Assembly (NCBI RefSeq): GCF_002982315.1
Contig: NZ_MWZD01000017.1
Span: forward strand, 620,001-684,000
Direction of reading: 5' to 3'
DNA: 64,000 nucleotides
DNA from: Leucobacter massiliensis
GTDB lineage: Bacteria; Actinomycetota; Actinomycetes; Actinomycetales; Microbacteriaceae
Shown: in pieces, positions 1 to 9,046 of the stretch
Numbering within the stretch: the first letter of the stretch is position 1
Layout of the letters: every line of letters starts with the position of its first letter
The notes under the pieces: generated by a model
Databases searched by the model: none
Told to the model about the DNA's origin: nothing
What the model saw: the letters and a program-made list of their open reading frames with translations, nothing else
Translations under genes and position numbers: made by a program

Positions 1-411
1 CGCCGCCCCCGGCCGCGCTCCCCGGCCCGCGGCCGAGCGCCACCGCTGCCACAGCGAGAAGGCGATCACGAGCAGCAGGATGACGCCGATCGCCCGTCGC
101 ACCTCGCCGTCTCCCGCGATGGCGAGGAAGGCCGCGCCGAGCGCGAGTCCGCACGCCACCGCGGGGATCAGCCGCACGAGCGTCGTCCAGTCGGCGTGAC
201 GCCGGTAGCTGAGCAGGGCGAAGACGTCGCCGACGATGAGCAGCAGCAGGAGCGCCCCCGTCGACGCCCTGGCTGGCAGGATCGCGGCGAAGATCGCGAT
301 CGAGACGGTGTTGATCCCCGGCAAGGCCGTCTTCGAGAAGCCGACGAGGCTCGCCGCGAGGGCCAGCAGCGCCCAGCCCAGGGGGGCGATCTCCGGCAGC
401 AGCGATGTCAC
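1..411 (-). CDS. TauE/SafE-family membrane exporter, N-terminal part (cut by window start)
   Basis: The reading frame begins with GTG at 411, behind a purine-rich stretch (GGAGAG), and runs open to base 1, giving 137 codons of an incomplete protein. The N-terminus is a hydrophobic helix followed by GFSKTALPG, the conserved loop of the TauE/SafE (DUF81) family, and then by two or three more membrane segments. The family exports or imports sulfite, sulfonates or small organic anions; full proteins are about 250 residues with 7-8 helices, so roughly the second half is missing. It is divergent from the MFS gene at 544. The substrate cannot be told from this fragment. The family assignment rests on the motif and hydrophobic pattern. 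Confidence 0.8.
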   Translation of the reverse strand, partial: MTSLLPEIAPLGWALLALAASLVGFSKTALPGINTVSIAIFAAILPARASTGALLLLLIVGDVFALLSYRRHADWTTLVRLIPAVACGLALGAAFLAIAGDGEVRRAIGVILLLVIAFSLWQRWRSAAGRGARPGAA

Positions 412-465
412 GCGCTCACCCTACTCTCCGGGCGGACGCGGCTCCCGCGCGGCCGCGCGGGTTTG

Positions 466-487
466 TTGTTATGTAACAACATTGTTA
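466..487. promoter_or_regulatory. Overlapping AT-rich palindromes upstream of the MFS sugar porter
   Basis: Two overlapping perfect inverted repeats lie here: TTGTTA-TG-TAACAA at 466-479 and TAACAA-CA-TTGTTA at 474-487. The shared middle arm means one site cannot be read apart from the other. They lie about 57 bp before the GTG start of the sugar porter, in otherwise GC-rich DNA. They look like tandem operators; the regulator is unknown. The core TGTAACAACATT recurs with small changes upstream of the sugar-binding lipoprotein gene at 5834. Confidence 0.5.
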
Positions 488-543
488 AGCTGCGAGGTGC
501 GGCCGACCGTCGGCCGGATCGCTCGTTCGACGAAGGAGTCCTC

Positions 544-1977
544 GTGCCCCCAGCAGCACCCGATCGCACCGCACCGGCGCTCCCTGCGCTCACCGCAGGC
601 CCGCACCGGAGGCGGCTGGGCCTCGTCGCGCTGATCGCCACCTTCGGAGGCCTCCTCTTCGGCTACGACACCGGGGTGATCAACGGCGCGCTCAGGCCGA
701 TGGCGGCCGAGCTCGGCCTGAACCCCTTCACCGAGGGCGTCGTGACCAGCTCGCTGATCTTCGCTGCGGCGATCGGCGCGATGAGCTGCGGCCGGCTCGC
801 CGACGGCTGGGGGCGCCGCACGACCATCATCCTGCTCGCCGTGCTGTTCTTCGCCGGCACGCTCCTCGTGGTGGTGGCGCCGGGCCTCGGCGTCCTCGTC
901 CTGGGCCGCGTCATGCTCGGCCTCGCGGTCGGCGGGGCCTCGACGGTGGTCCCCGTCTTCCTCGCCGAGATGGCGCCCTACGAGATCCGCGGCTCCCTGG
1001 CCGGCCGCAACGAGCTGATGATCGTCGTCGGCCAGCTCGCGGCCTTCGTGGTGAACGCGATCATCGGCAACGTCTGGGGCCACCTCGACGGGGTCTGGCG
1101 CATCATGTTCGCCATCTGCGCCCTGCCCGCGATCGCCCTGTTCTTCGGGATGCTGCGCATGCCCGAGTCGCCCCGCTGGCTCATGAAGCAGGGCCGGGAG
1201 GACGAGGCGCTCGCGGTGCTGCGGACGGTGCGCTCGGAAGCGCGCGCAGAGGCCGAGATGAGCGATCTGGTGCGCCTGGCCGCGGAGGAACTCGCGCAGC
1301 CGCGACTCGGCTGGCGCGCGATCTTCGCCAACCGCAACCTCGTCCGGATCCTGCTCATCGGCGCCGGCGTCGGCATCGCGCAGCAGCTCACCGGAATCAA
1401 CTCGATCATGTACTTCGGCCAGACGGTGCTCGTCGAGTCCGGCTTCGACGAGCGTGCCGCGCTCATCGCCAACATCGCCCCCGGCGTCATCGCCGTGATC
1501 GGCGCGGTCATCGCGCTCGCGATGATGGACCGCTTCGATCGCCGCAAGACCTTCATCACCGGGCTCAGCCTCACGACCGCGAGCCACCTGCTCATCGGCG
1601 TGGCGTCGATGGCGCTTCCCGTCGGCAATCCGCTGCGCCCGTGGGTGATCCTCGCGCTGGTGGTGGTCTTCGTGGGATCGATGCAGACCTTCCTCAACGT
1701 GGCCGTGTGGGTGTACCTCTCGGAGATCTTCCCGCTGCACATGCGGGGCTTCGGCATGGGCTTCGCGGTGTTCATGCTCTGGATCACGAACGGGTTTCTC
1801 TCGCTGTACTTCCTCTCCCTGGTCGACGCGGTCGGGATCACCGGCACCTTCTACCTCTTCGCCGCGGTGGGGGTGATGGCGCTGTTCTTCGTCGTGAAGT
1901 TCGTGCCCGAGACCCGCGGCCGCACCCTCGAGGAGCTCGAGGAGGACGTGACGACCGGTTCGATCTACCTGCGATAG
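544..1977 (+). CDS. MFS sugar/polyol:H+ symporter (sugar porter family, inositol-transporter-like)
   Basis: This 477-residue protein is a 12-helix major facilitator of the sugar porter family. Visible signatures are GYDTGVINGAL in helix 1, the loop GRLADGWGRR after helix 2, PESPRWL before the central loop, QQLTGINSIMYF in helix 7 and PETRGRTLEELE at the C-terminus. The GTG start at 544 is chosen because AGGAG lies at 534-538; an upstream in-frame extension has no family similarity. Family members import hexoses, pentoses or myo-inositol with protons. The next genes encode an isomerase, two Gfo/Idh/MocA dehydrogenases and inositol-phosphate enzymes, so inositol or a related polyol is a reasonable guess, but it is not proven by sequence. 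Confidence 0.88.
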   Translation: MPPAAPDRTAPALPALTAGPHRRRLGLVALIATFGGLLFGYDTGVINGALRPMAAELGLNPFTEGVVTSSLIFAAAIGAMSCGRLADGWGRRTTIILLAVLFFAGTLLVVVAPGLGVLVLGRVMLGLAVGGASTVVPVFLAEMAPYEIRGSLAGRNELMIVVGQLAAFVVNAIIGNVWGHLDGVWRIMFAICALPAIALFFGMLRMPESPRWLMKQGREDEALAVLRTVRSEARAEAEMSDLVRLAAEELAQPRLGWRAIFANRNLVRILLIGAGVGIAQQLTGINSIMYFGQTVLVESGFDERAALIANIAPGVIAVIGAVIALAMMDRFDRRKTFITGLSLTTASHLLIGVASMALPVGNPLRPWVILALVVVFVGSMQTFLNVAVWVYLSEIFPLHMRGFGMGFAVFMLWITNGFLSLYFLSLVDAVGITGTFYLFAAVGVMALFFVVKFVPETRGRTLEELEEDVTTGSIYLR

Positions 1978-1983
1978 CTCGGA

Positions 1984-2031
1984 GCGCAGCACGGGGCGCC
2001 GGCGCGAATGCGCGGGCGCCCCGTGCTGCGC
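1984..2031. terminator. Bidirectional hairpin between convergent genes
   Basis: A perfect 17-bp stem (1984-2000 pairing with 2015-2031) with a 14-base loop sits between the convergent MFS gene and the TIM-barrel gene. There is no T tract on either side. It probably ends transcription from both directions. Confidence 0.7.
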
Positions 2032-2046
2032 GGCCTGGACCGCTGT

Positions 2047-3048
2047 TCAGGCGCCGAGTCGTCGATCCGCCTCCCGCAGCACGCGAGCGGCGACCTCCAG
2101 TCCCTCGATGCGGCCGAGCGAGACGTCCTCGTGCTCGATGTTGACCCACATGCCCGGGTCGACCTCGCGCAGCGCGCGCAGGAACTCCGTCCAGAAGGCG
2201 GTGTCGTGGCCCCGGCCCAGCGCGACGAAGTCCCATGCCGAGGGATTCGGCCACTCGTTGACCCACTCCTCGCCGCCGATGTTGGTGCGGGGCTCCTCGG
2301 GGGAGAGGCGCCGGAAGGAGTTGTCGAGCACGCCGGTGAGCGCCGCCTGCTCCGCGTTGACGCGCACGTCCTTCGCCGCCGCGTGGAGCACGAGCTCGCC
2401 GAGGTGGCGCACCACGGCGACGGGGTCCATCTGCTGCCAGAACAGGTGCGATGCGTCGAGCTCGACGCCCAGCTGCGTCGCGCCGGTGAGCTCGATGAGC
2501 CGGTGCACATCGGCCGAGTTGAACACCAGGTTCTGCGGATGCAGTTCGAGGGCGACCTTCACGCCGTGATCAGCGGCGAAGCGGTCGATCTCGCGCCAGA
2601 ATCTCGCCGCGATGTCCCACTGGTAGTCGAGCACGTCGAGCGCGGCCGAGTTCCAGGCGTTGACCACCCAGTTCACCACCGTCGCCCCGGGTTCGCCGCC
2701 GGGCAGCCCCGACATGGTGACCACGCGGTCCTGCCCCAGCCGGGCGGCCAGCTCGATGGAGCGGCGCACATCGGCGGCGTGGGCCTCGCCGATGACCGGC
2801 TTCGGGTGCAGCGGATTGCCGTTGCAGTTGAGCCCGGCGATCTGCACGCCGGTGCCCTCGAACTGGCCCAGGAACTCGTCGCGGGCGGTGTCGGAGGCGA
2901 GGATCGCCTCGCGATGCGGGAGGTGCACCGGCGGCAGGAACCCGCCGGAGTTGAGCTCGATGCCGCTGAGGCCGAGCTCGCGGACGACCGCGATCGCCTC
3001 GGGGAGGCTGCGGTCGTGCAGGATCGCGTTGTAGACGCCGAGGCGCAT
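2047..3048 (-). CDS. Sugar phosphate isomerase/epimerase, xylose-isomerase-like TIM barrel
   Basis: This 333-residue protein belongs to the AP endonuclease 2 / xylose isomerase-like TIM barrel family (PF01261), which includes IolE, IolI and hexulose epimerases. It begins MRLGVYNAILHDRSL and carries metal-ligand-like acidic residues in the barrel strands (VALELHPQN near residue 170, GVELDASH near 200, NIEHEDVSLG near the C-terminus). The ATG at 3048 is the family-like start. It lies about 100 bp downstream of the dehydrogenase on the same strand, probably in one transcript. With the dehydrogenase it could oxidise and then isomerise or dehydrate a polyol, as IolG and IolE/IolI do. The exact substrate is unknown. 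Confidence 0.82.
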   Translation of the reverse strand: MRLGVYNAILHDRSLPEAIAVVRELGLSGIELNSGGFLPPVHLPHREAILASDTARDEFLGQFEGTGVQIAGLNCNGNPLHPKPVIGEAHAADVRRSIELAARLGQDRVVTMSGLPGGEPGATVVNWVVNAWNSAALDVLDYQWDIAARFWREIDRFAADHGVKVALELHPQNLVFNSADVHRLIELTGATQLGVELDASHLFWQQMDPVAVVRHLGELVLHAAAKDVRVNAEQAALTGVLDNSFRRLSPEEPRTNIGGEEWVNEWPNPSAWDFVALGRGHDTAFWTEFLRALREVDPGMWVNIEHEDVSLGRIEGLEVAARVLREADRRLGA

Positions 3049-3146
3049 GCTGTGCTCGCTTTCTGCTGGGGCCCGGGCTCGCGCCCGGGTCACGGGTGGA
3101 TGATCCGGACCCCGGGAGGAGGCCGGATCGGGGCGTGCCGGCCGGC

Positions 3147-4343
3147 TCAGGCGGCCGGCACCGGGACGGCGGCGCCGTGCAGCTCGGCGGACCGGGTGAC
3201 CGCGGCGAGCAGCTCCATGTGGTGCACGCCGTCGTCGAAGCTCGCGCAGCGCGGCAGCGACTCGCTCTCCGGGATCCCGGCGACCTCCTCCAGAAAGGCC
3301 CGGGCCTGATGCACGAAGAGGTCGTTCTGGCCGACGCCCACGCCGGGCGCATCCATCGCCCAACCGCCCGCGTAGCGGGGGTGGGCGGGGCCCAGTGCGA
3401 CGGTGCGGTAGCCGGCGACGTCGTCCTGCTCGTCGAGCAGCATCACCTCGAGCCGGCCCGGGTTCGCCTGCGACCAGCGCGCGGCCCCGCGCGAGCCGAA
3501 GATCTCCAGCTCCAGGGTGTTGGGGTGGCCGGCGGCCACGCGGGACACCTCGATCGTGCCGACGCAGCGCTCGAAGCGCGCGTTGAAGGTGGCGTAGTCG
3601 TCGTTCTCGACGGGGATCAGCTTCTCGCCCACATCGCCACGGCTGTGGCCGACCACCGGCCCGAGCGGCTCGGGTCGCTCCGCGATGGCGGTGTGGAAGC
3701 GGCCGCCCGACACCTCGGTGGCGGTGCCGCAGAGCGCTTCCGCGATGTAGGCGAGGTGGCTGCCCACATCGCCCAGCGCACCGGAGCCGGCCGGGCCGCG
3801 GTAGCGCCAGCTCATCGGCGCATCGGGCCGGCAGCCGTAGTCGGTCCAGTAGCGGCCGGAGAAGTGCTGCAGCTCGCCGAGGCGGCCGTCCGCGATGAGC
3901 CGCTCGATGAAGGCGATCCCGGGCGCGCGCAGGTAGCTGTAGCCGATGCGGGCGACGACGCCGGATGCCGCTGCGGCGCGGGCCGCGACGGCCATGGCGC
4001 GTGCGTCCTCGATGGTGTCGCTCAGCGGCTTCTCGCAGAGCACGTGCTTGCCCGCGGCGAGCAGTGCCTCGACGATCTCGCGGTGGAGGAAGTTGGCGAC
4101 CACGACGCTGACCACCTGGATGGCGTCGTCCTCGACGATGCTGCGCCAGTCGGCGTCGTGCCGTTCGAATCCGTAGCGGGCCGCGGTCTCCTGGCCGAGC
4201 GCGGTGTTGACGTCGGCGACGGAGACGAGGCGGATCGGCGGGAGCACCGGCCGGTAGACGGTGGAGGCGGCGCGGTAGGCGGCGGCGTGGGCCTTGCCGG
4301 CCATGCCTGCGCCGATGACGGCGACGCCGAGTGACTGCTGCAT
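3147..4343 (-). CDS. Gfo/Idh/MocA-family NAD(P)-dependent dehydrogenase
   Basis: This 398-residue enzyme has an N-terminal Rossmann fold with the dinucleotide loop GAGMAGKAH at residues 10-18 and the family marker CEKPLS near residue 105. A C-terminal alpha/beta domain follows (family C-terminal region with SWRYRGPAGSGALGDVGSH, where D and H are typical catalytic positions). The family oxidises sugars or inositols with NAD(P). The ATG at 4343 has AAAGGAA eight bases ahead. The gene reads away from two LacI-type operators at 4445-4478 and is very likely their main target. A second, distinct member of the family is at 9047. Inositol 2-dehydrogenase is one possibility; related sugar dehydrogenases are equally compatible. 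Confidence 0.87.
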   Translation of the reverse strand: MQQSLGVAVIGAGMAGKAHAAAYRAASTVYRPVLPPIRLVSVADVNTALGQETAARYGFERHDADWRSIVEDDAIQVVSVVVANFLHREIVEALLAAGKHVLCEKPLSDTIEDARAMAVAARAAAASGVVARIGYSYLRAPGIAFIERLIADGRLGELQHFSGRYWTDYGCRPDAPMSWRYRGPAGSGALGDVGSHLAYIAEALCGTATEVSGGRFHTAIAERPEPLGPVVGHSRGDVGEKLIPVENDDYATFNARFERCVGTIEVSRVAAGHPNTLELEIFGSRGAARWSQANPGRLEVMLLDEQDDVAGYRTVALGPAHPRYAGGWAMDAPGVGVGQNDLFVHQARAFLEEVAGIPESESLPRCASFDDGVHHMELLAAVTRSAELHGAAVPVPAA

Positions 4344-4444
4344 CGTGTTCCTTTCGGTGGGCTCCGGGCGGTGCTCCGGAGCGTGTGGCGGGCGGGGCGG
4401 GGGAGCCGACGGGGAGCGGTTCCGCCGGCTGGGGAAGGCAGGCA

Positions 4445-4478
4445 TTGGAGCGCTCCAAAAGAAAGGTGGAGCGCTCCA
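4445..4478. promoter_or_regulatory. Tandem LacI-type operators
   Basis: Two palindromes, TTGGAGCGCTCCAA (4445-4458) and TGGAGCGCTCCA (4467-4478), share the same 12-bp core. Their centres are 21 bp apart, two helical turns, so two dimers could bind the same DNA face. They lie between the divergent dehydrogenase (4343) and LacI-family gene (4576). A central CG in a symmetric site is typical of LacI/GalR operators, so autoregulation plus control of the minus-strand operon is expected. Confidence 0.85.
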
Positions 4479-4575
4479 ATGGGGAACACGCTAACCTTGA
4501 TGCGTCGCGCTGTCAATGCGGGATCCGGGTCCCGGCGCCGAGCCGGAGCCTCCGAGGCCGAGAGAGGAGCTGCGG

Positions 4576-5655
4576 GTGGCCAAAGCGCCGACCATCTACG
4601 ACGTCGCACGGCGCGCGGGGGTCTCCAAATCGCTCGTCTCGCTCGTGCTGCGGGGATCCTCGCGGGTGAGCGACGAGAAGCGCGCAGCGGTGCTCACCGC
4701 CGTGGCCGAGCTCGACTACACGCCGAGCCGCCTCGCGGCCGGGCTCGCCGGCAGCCGCACGCGCAGCGTTGGCGTCGTGATCGACGAGTTCGAGAACCTC
4801 TGGTTCGCGCCGGTCCTCGCGGGCCTGCGGGCCTCGCTGGGCGGCTACAGCCTCAGCGTCGCGGACGCCGCGCTCAATGCGCATCTCGGCCTCGATCCGG
4901 TCGAGGCCTTCCGATCGCTCCGCGTGGACGGACTGGTGCTCGCGGGCGAGGTGCCCGAGGCCGCGGTGCAGCGCCTCGGCATCCCCGCCGTGGTGCTCGG
5001 CACCCGCTCGATGCTGCTGCCCGGTGCTCCGCTGGTCGCGAGCGACGAACGCGCGGGCGGACGGCTCGCCACGGCGCACCTGGCCGAACTGGGGCACCGG
5101 GACATCGTGTGCCTCAGCGCCACGGGTGCGAGTTCGGCAGCGCGCGAGGCCGGGTATCGCGAGGAGATGGGCGAGCGCGGGCTCGCGCCGCGGGTGCTGC
5201 GGGCGGCTCGCACCACCGAGTCCGCCGCGTTCGCAGCTGCCGCGGGGCTGTTCGAGGCTGCGAGGGGCGGCGCCGCGCCGCCGGCGCCCTCTGCCGTCTT
5301 CGCGGTGAACGACCCGATGGCCGTGGGCGTGATCGGCGCGGCACGGGCGAGAGGCATCGAGGTGCCGTGCGGGCTCGCGGTCGTCGGCTACGATGATTCC
5401 CCGATCGCCGCGTACGAGACCCTCTCGCTGACCTCGGTCAGCGGCGACCCGCGCGAGCTCGGCGAGGTGGCCGGCCGGGCGCTCCGGGAGCTTCTCGCCG
5501 ATGCAGCGGGCCCGGTGCCTGCCGGGGCGTCCGGCGGGGCACGCGAGCCGGTCCCGGCGGAGCTGGGCCGGGATGCCGCGCCCGGCCGCGCCGCCCCCGC
5601 GCCGGCCGCCCTGCTCCCCCCGCGGCTCATCGTGCGGCGCTCCTCCGGTGCGTGA
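4576..5655 (+). CDS. LacI-family transcriptional regulator
   Basis: The 359-residue protein starts with a LacI helix-turn-helix: PTIYDVARRAGVSKSLVSLV at residues 5-24, followed by a hinge ending YTPSRLAAGL. The rest is a periplasmic-binding-protein-like effector domain, with SVGVVID opening the domain and FAVNDPMAVGV and VVGYDDSPIA near the end. GTG at 4576 is chosen because AGGAG lies six bases ahead and the usual LacI start (xxKxPTIxDVA) begins there; an upstream ATG at 4516 would add a Pro/Glu-rich tail without family similarity. It is divergent from the dehydrogenase/isomerase operon, sits beside two LacI operators, and is followed by a sugar ABC importer. The inducer is probably the imported polyol. 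Confidence 0.92.
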   Translation: MAKAPTIYDVARRAGVSKSLVSLVLRGSSRVSDEKRAAVLTAVAELDYTPSRLAAGLAGSRTRSVGVVIDEFENLWFAPVLAGLRASLGGYSLSVADAALNAHLGLDPVEAFRSLRVDGLVLAGEVPEAAVQRLGIPAVVLGTRSMLLPGAPLVASDERAGGRLATAHLAELGHRDIVCLSATGASSAAREAGYREEMGERGLAPRVLRAARTTESAAFAAAAGLFEAARGGAAPPAPSAVFAVNDPMAVGVIGAARARGIEVPCGLAVVGYDDSPIAAYETLSLTSVSGDPRELGEVAGRALRELLADAAGPVPAGASGGAREPVPAELGRDAAPGRAAPAPAALLPPRLIVRRSSGA

Positions 5656-5763
5656 CGCCCTGCGCGCCCTGCCGGGGCCGCAGCAGCTTCCGGGAGCGCC
5701 TCGCCCGGGGGCTGCGGGAGTCGTTATGGAACCTTTACGGGGAGGCTCGCGGGCGGCGGGGAG

Positions 5764-5810
5764 TTACGGTACTGTAAACACGAGGCGCAAGCTTTGTAAC
5801 GACATTAGTT
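5764..5810 (+). promoter_or_regulatory. Putative control region of the sugar ABC importer
   Basis: This AT-rich stretch contains a near-palindrome TTACGGTACTGTAA (5764-5777, one mismatched pair) and TTTGTAACGACATTAGTT (5793-5810). The second resembles TGTAACAACATTGTT upstream of the MFS porter at 544. The gene start is 5834. The regulator is not identified; no copy of the LacI palindrome is seen here. Confidence 0.4.
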
Positions 5811-5833
5811 CAATTACACGATGGAGTGAAACG

Positions 5834-6841
5834 ATGTTGAGAACACGCATGAGTCGTTGGGGCAAGCTCGGGCTTGCCGGGGTCGCGGCCGCGGGCGCGC
5901 TGGTGCTCGCCGCGTGCGGCTCGCCCGCGGGTGCCGGCGGCGCCGCCGGTTCCGCCGAGGGAACCGCAGAGCTCGAGCCGTTGAAGGTGGCGCTCGTCAC
6001 CCACGCCGCACCGGGCGACACCTTCTGGGACACCATCCGCACGGGCGCCGAGGACGCCGCCGAACGGAACAACATCGAGCTGCTCTACACCTCCGACCCG
6101 GACGGCGGGCGCCAGGCGCAGCTCGTCGAGCAGGCCGTCGACCAGGGGGTGGACGGCATCGTCGTGACGCTCGCGAAGGCCGACGCCATGTCGGGCGCGG
6201 TGTCGAGCGCGGTCGACGCGGGGATCCCGGTCTTCAGCATCAACGCCGGCGAGGAGGAGTACGCGGATCTCGGCGTGCTCGCGCACTTCGGCCAGAACGA
6301 GTTCATCGCCGGCCAGGCCGCGGGCGAGCAGTTCACCGAAGCCGGTCTGAGCAACGTCGTCTGCGTCATCCACGAGCAGGGCCACGTCGGCCTCGAATCG
6401 CGCTGCGAGGGGCTTGCCGACACCTTCGAGGGCGAATCCGAGGTGCTCTACGTGCAGGGCACCGACATGACCAACGTGGCATCGACCATCACCTCGAAGC
6501 TGCAGACCGACCCCGGCATCGACGGCGTGCTCACCCTCGGCGCCCCCTTCGCAATGACCGCGAAGGACTCGATCGCCGACGCGGGCAGCAGCGCGACGCT
6601 CGCCACCACCGACCTGAACGCCGACGTCTATCAGGCGATCAAGGACGGCACCATGCTCTTCGGCATCGACCAGCAGCCGTACCTGCAGGGCTTCTCCAGC
6701 GTGGAGGCCGTGCGGCTCTACCACGACGGCGGCTATGTGCTCGGCGGTGGCAAGGCCGTGCTGACCGGTCCCGCGGTCGTCAACGCCGACAACCTGGCGA
6801 GCGTCGCCGTCCAGTTCGAGAGCGACGACTCCGGCGAGTAG
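5834..6841 (+). CDS. Sugar ABC transporter substrate-binding lipoprotein (RbsB-like)
   Basis: This 335-residue protein begins with a lipoprotein signal peptide: Arg/Lys-rich start, hydrophobic core, and lipobox VLAAC near residue 30, so it is anchored outside the membrane. The mature part is a periplasmic-binding-protein type 1 fold of the ribose/galactose/inositol group, with DTFWDTIRTGAEDAA, GVDGIVVTLA and SINAGEEE. GGAGTGA precedes the ATG at 5834; a second ATG at 5849 is possible. The gene heads a three-gene CUT2-type importer with the permease at 6869 and ATPase at 7912. Neighbouring inositol-type dehydrogenases suggest a cyclic polyol or a simple sugar as ligand; the sequence alone does not decide. 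Confidence 0.9.
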   Translation: MLRTRMSRWGKLGLAGVAAAGALVLAACGSPAGAGGAAGSAEGTAELEPLKVALVTHAAPGDTFWDTIRTGAEDAAERNNIELLYTSDPDGGRQAQLVEQAVDQGVDGIVVTLAKADAMSGAVSSAVDAGIPVFSINAGEEEYADLGVLAHFGQNEFIAGQAAGEQFTEAGLSNVVCVIHEQGHVGLESRCEGLADTFEGESEVLYVQGTDMTNVASTITSKLQTDPGIDGVLTLGAPFAMTAKDSIADAGSSATLATTDLNADVYQAIKDGTMLFGIDQQPYLQGFSSVEAVRLYHDGGYVLGGGKAVLTGPAVVNADNLASVAVQFESDDSGE

Positions 6842-6868
6842 CCCGCGCCACGACAGAAAGCACCCCCC

Positions 6869-7911
6869 ATGTCTGCACCACCAGCCGTGAAGGCTGACGA
6901 GCGCCTGGCCTCCGGCAACTGGTTCACGAAGTTCTTCACCAAACCAGAAGCCGGGGCCACGGCCGCCGCACTCGTCCTCTTCGTCCTGTTCGCGGTCGTC
7001 GCACCGCAGTTCACCCAGCCGAGCTCCCTGGCGACGACGCTCTACGGCGCGTCGACGGTCGGGATCATGGCGCTGGGCGTCTCGCTGCTGATGATCGGCG
7101 GGGAGTTCGACCTCTCCACCGGCGTCGGCGTGATCTCGAGCGCGCTCACCGCCTCGCTCTTCGTCTACTGGTTCGGGACGAACGTGTGGGTCGGCGTGCT
7201 CGTCGGCCTCGTGTTCTCGCTGGCCGTCGGCTTCATCAACGGCTGGCTGCTGATCAAGACCAAGCTCGCGAGCTTCATCGTGACCCTCGCCACCTTCTTC
7301 ATGCTCACCGGCTTGAATCTCGGCGTGACCCGGATGATCACGGGCGGCGTCGCCAGCCCCTCGATCGCGCAGTGGCCGGGCTTCGACTCGGCTGCGGCGG
7401 TCTTCGCCTCCGACATCCCGGTGTTCGGCGTCCGGATCAAGATCACGGTCGTCTACTGGATCCTGCTCGTGATCGTCGCGACCTGGATCCTGCGCCGCAC
7501 GAGGGTGGGCAACTGGATCTACGCCTCGGGCGGCGCGCCCGAGGCCGCCAGGGCGGTCGGGGTGCCCGTCGCGCGCACGAAGATCGGCCTGTACATGGGC
7601 GTCGGCTTCTGCGCCTGGCTGCTCGGCATGCACAACCTCTTCGCGTTCAAGACGGTGCAGTCCGGCGAGGGCATCGGCAACGAGTTCCTCTACATCATCG
7701 CCGCGGTGGTGGGCGGGTGCCTGCTCACCGGCGGTTACGGTTCGGCGATCGGCGGTGCGATCGGCGCCCTGATCTACGGCATGGCGCTGAAGGGCGTCGT
7801 CTACGCGGAGTGGAACCCGGACTGGCTGCGCTTCTTCCTGGGCGCGATGCTGCTGGGTGCGACGGTGCTCAACTTCTGGCTGCAGCGCCGCGCCGCCAAG
7901 GGAGGAAAGAA

Positions 7912-7915
<4 letters not shown>
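6869..7915 (+). CDS. Sugar ABC transporter permease (CUT2 / RbsC-like)
   Basis: This 348-residue, multi-helix membrane protein is of the BPD_transp_2 family. Typical features are the strongly conserved [18 protein letters not shown] segment near residues 68-85 (compare the GGIDLSVG motif of RbsC) and [20 protein letters not shown] near residues 270-290. It forms the transmembrane channel of the importer. It lies 27 bp after the binding-protein gene and overlaps the ATPase start by four bases (ATGA), so the three are one transcript with coupled translation. Confidence 0.9.
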
Positions 7916-8853
<938 letters not shown>

Positions 8854-8860
8854 CGTCCCG

Positions 8861-8889
8861 GTGCGGGGCCGGTCCCGGCGGCCCCGCAC
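8861..8889 (+). terminator. Hairpin after the sugar ABC operon
   Basis: A 10-bp perfect stem (GTGCGGGGCC at 8861-8870 with 8880-8889) and a 9-base loop lies just after the ATPase stop. No T tract follows. Confidence 0.5.
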
Positions 8890-8991
8890 CCGCGCCTCCG
8901 CCGGCCCGCGGCGCCCGGGCTCGCGCTCAGCCGGGCTTGGTACATACAATCCGACCGGTCCAGAACGGCAGCGGCGCGGCAGTCGCGCCGC

Positions 8992-9003
8992 CGGAGCGCT
9001 CCG
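8992..9003. promoter_or_regulatory. Possible third LacI-type operator upstream of the second dehydrogenase
   Basis: CGGAGCGCTCCG shares the 10-bp core GGAGCGCTCC with the two operators at 4445-4478. It lies 44 bp before the start of the Gfo/Idh/MocA gene at 9047. The outer bases differ, and GAGCGCTC is not rare in DNA this GC-rich, so the assignment is tentative. Confidence 0.35.
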
Positions 9004-9046
9004 CCGGGGCGCGGACCGCTGAATCACGAGGGAGAACAGCAGCAGC

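Noticed and set aside
5501-5833. Longer start for the sugar-binding lipoprotein
   Set aside because: The upstream in-frame part overlaps the LacI gene and would bury the signal peptide; ATG 5834 has a ribosome site and gives a proper lipoprotein start.
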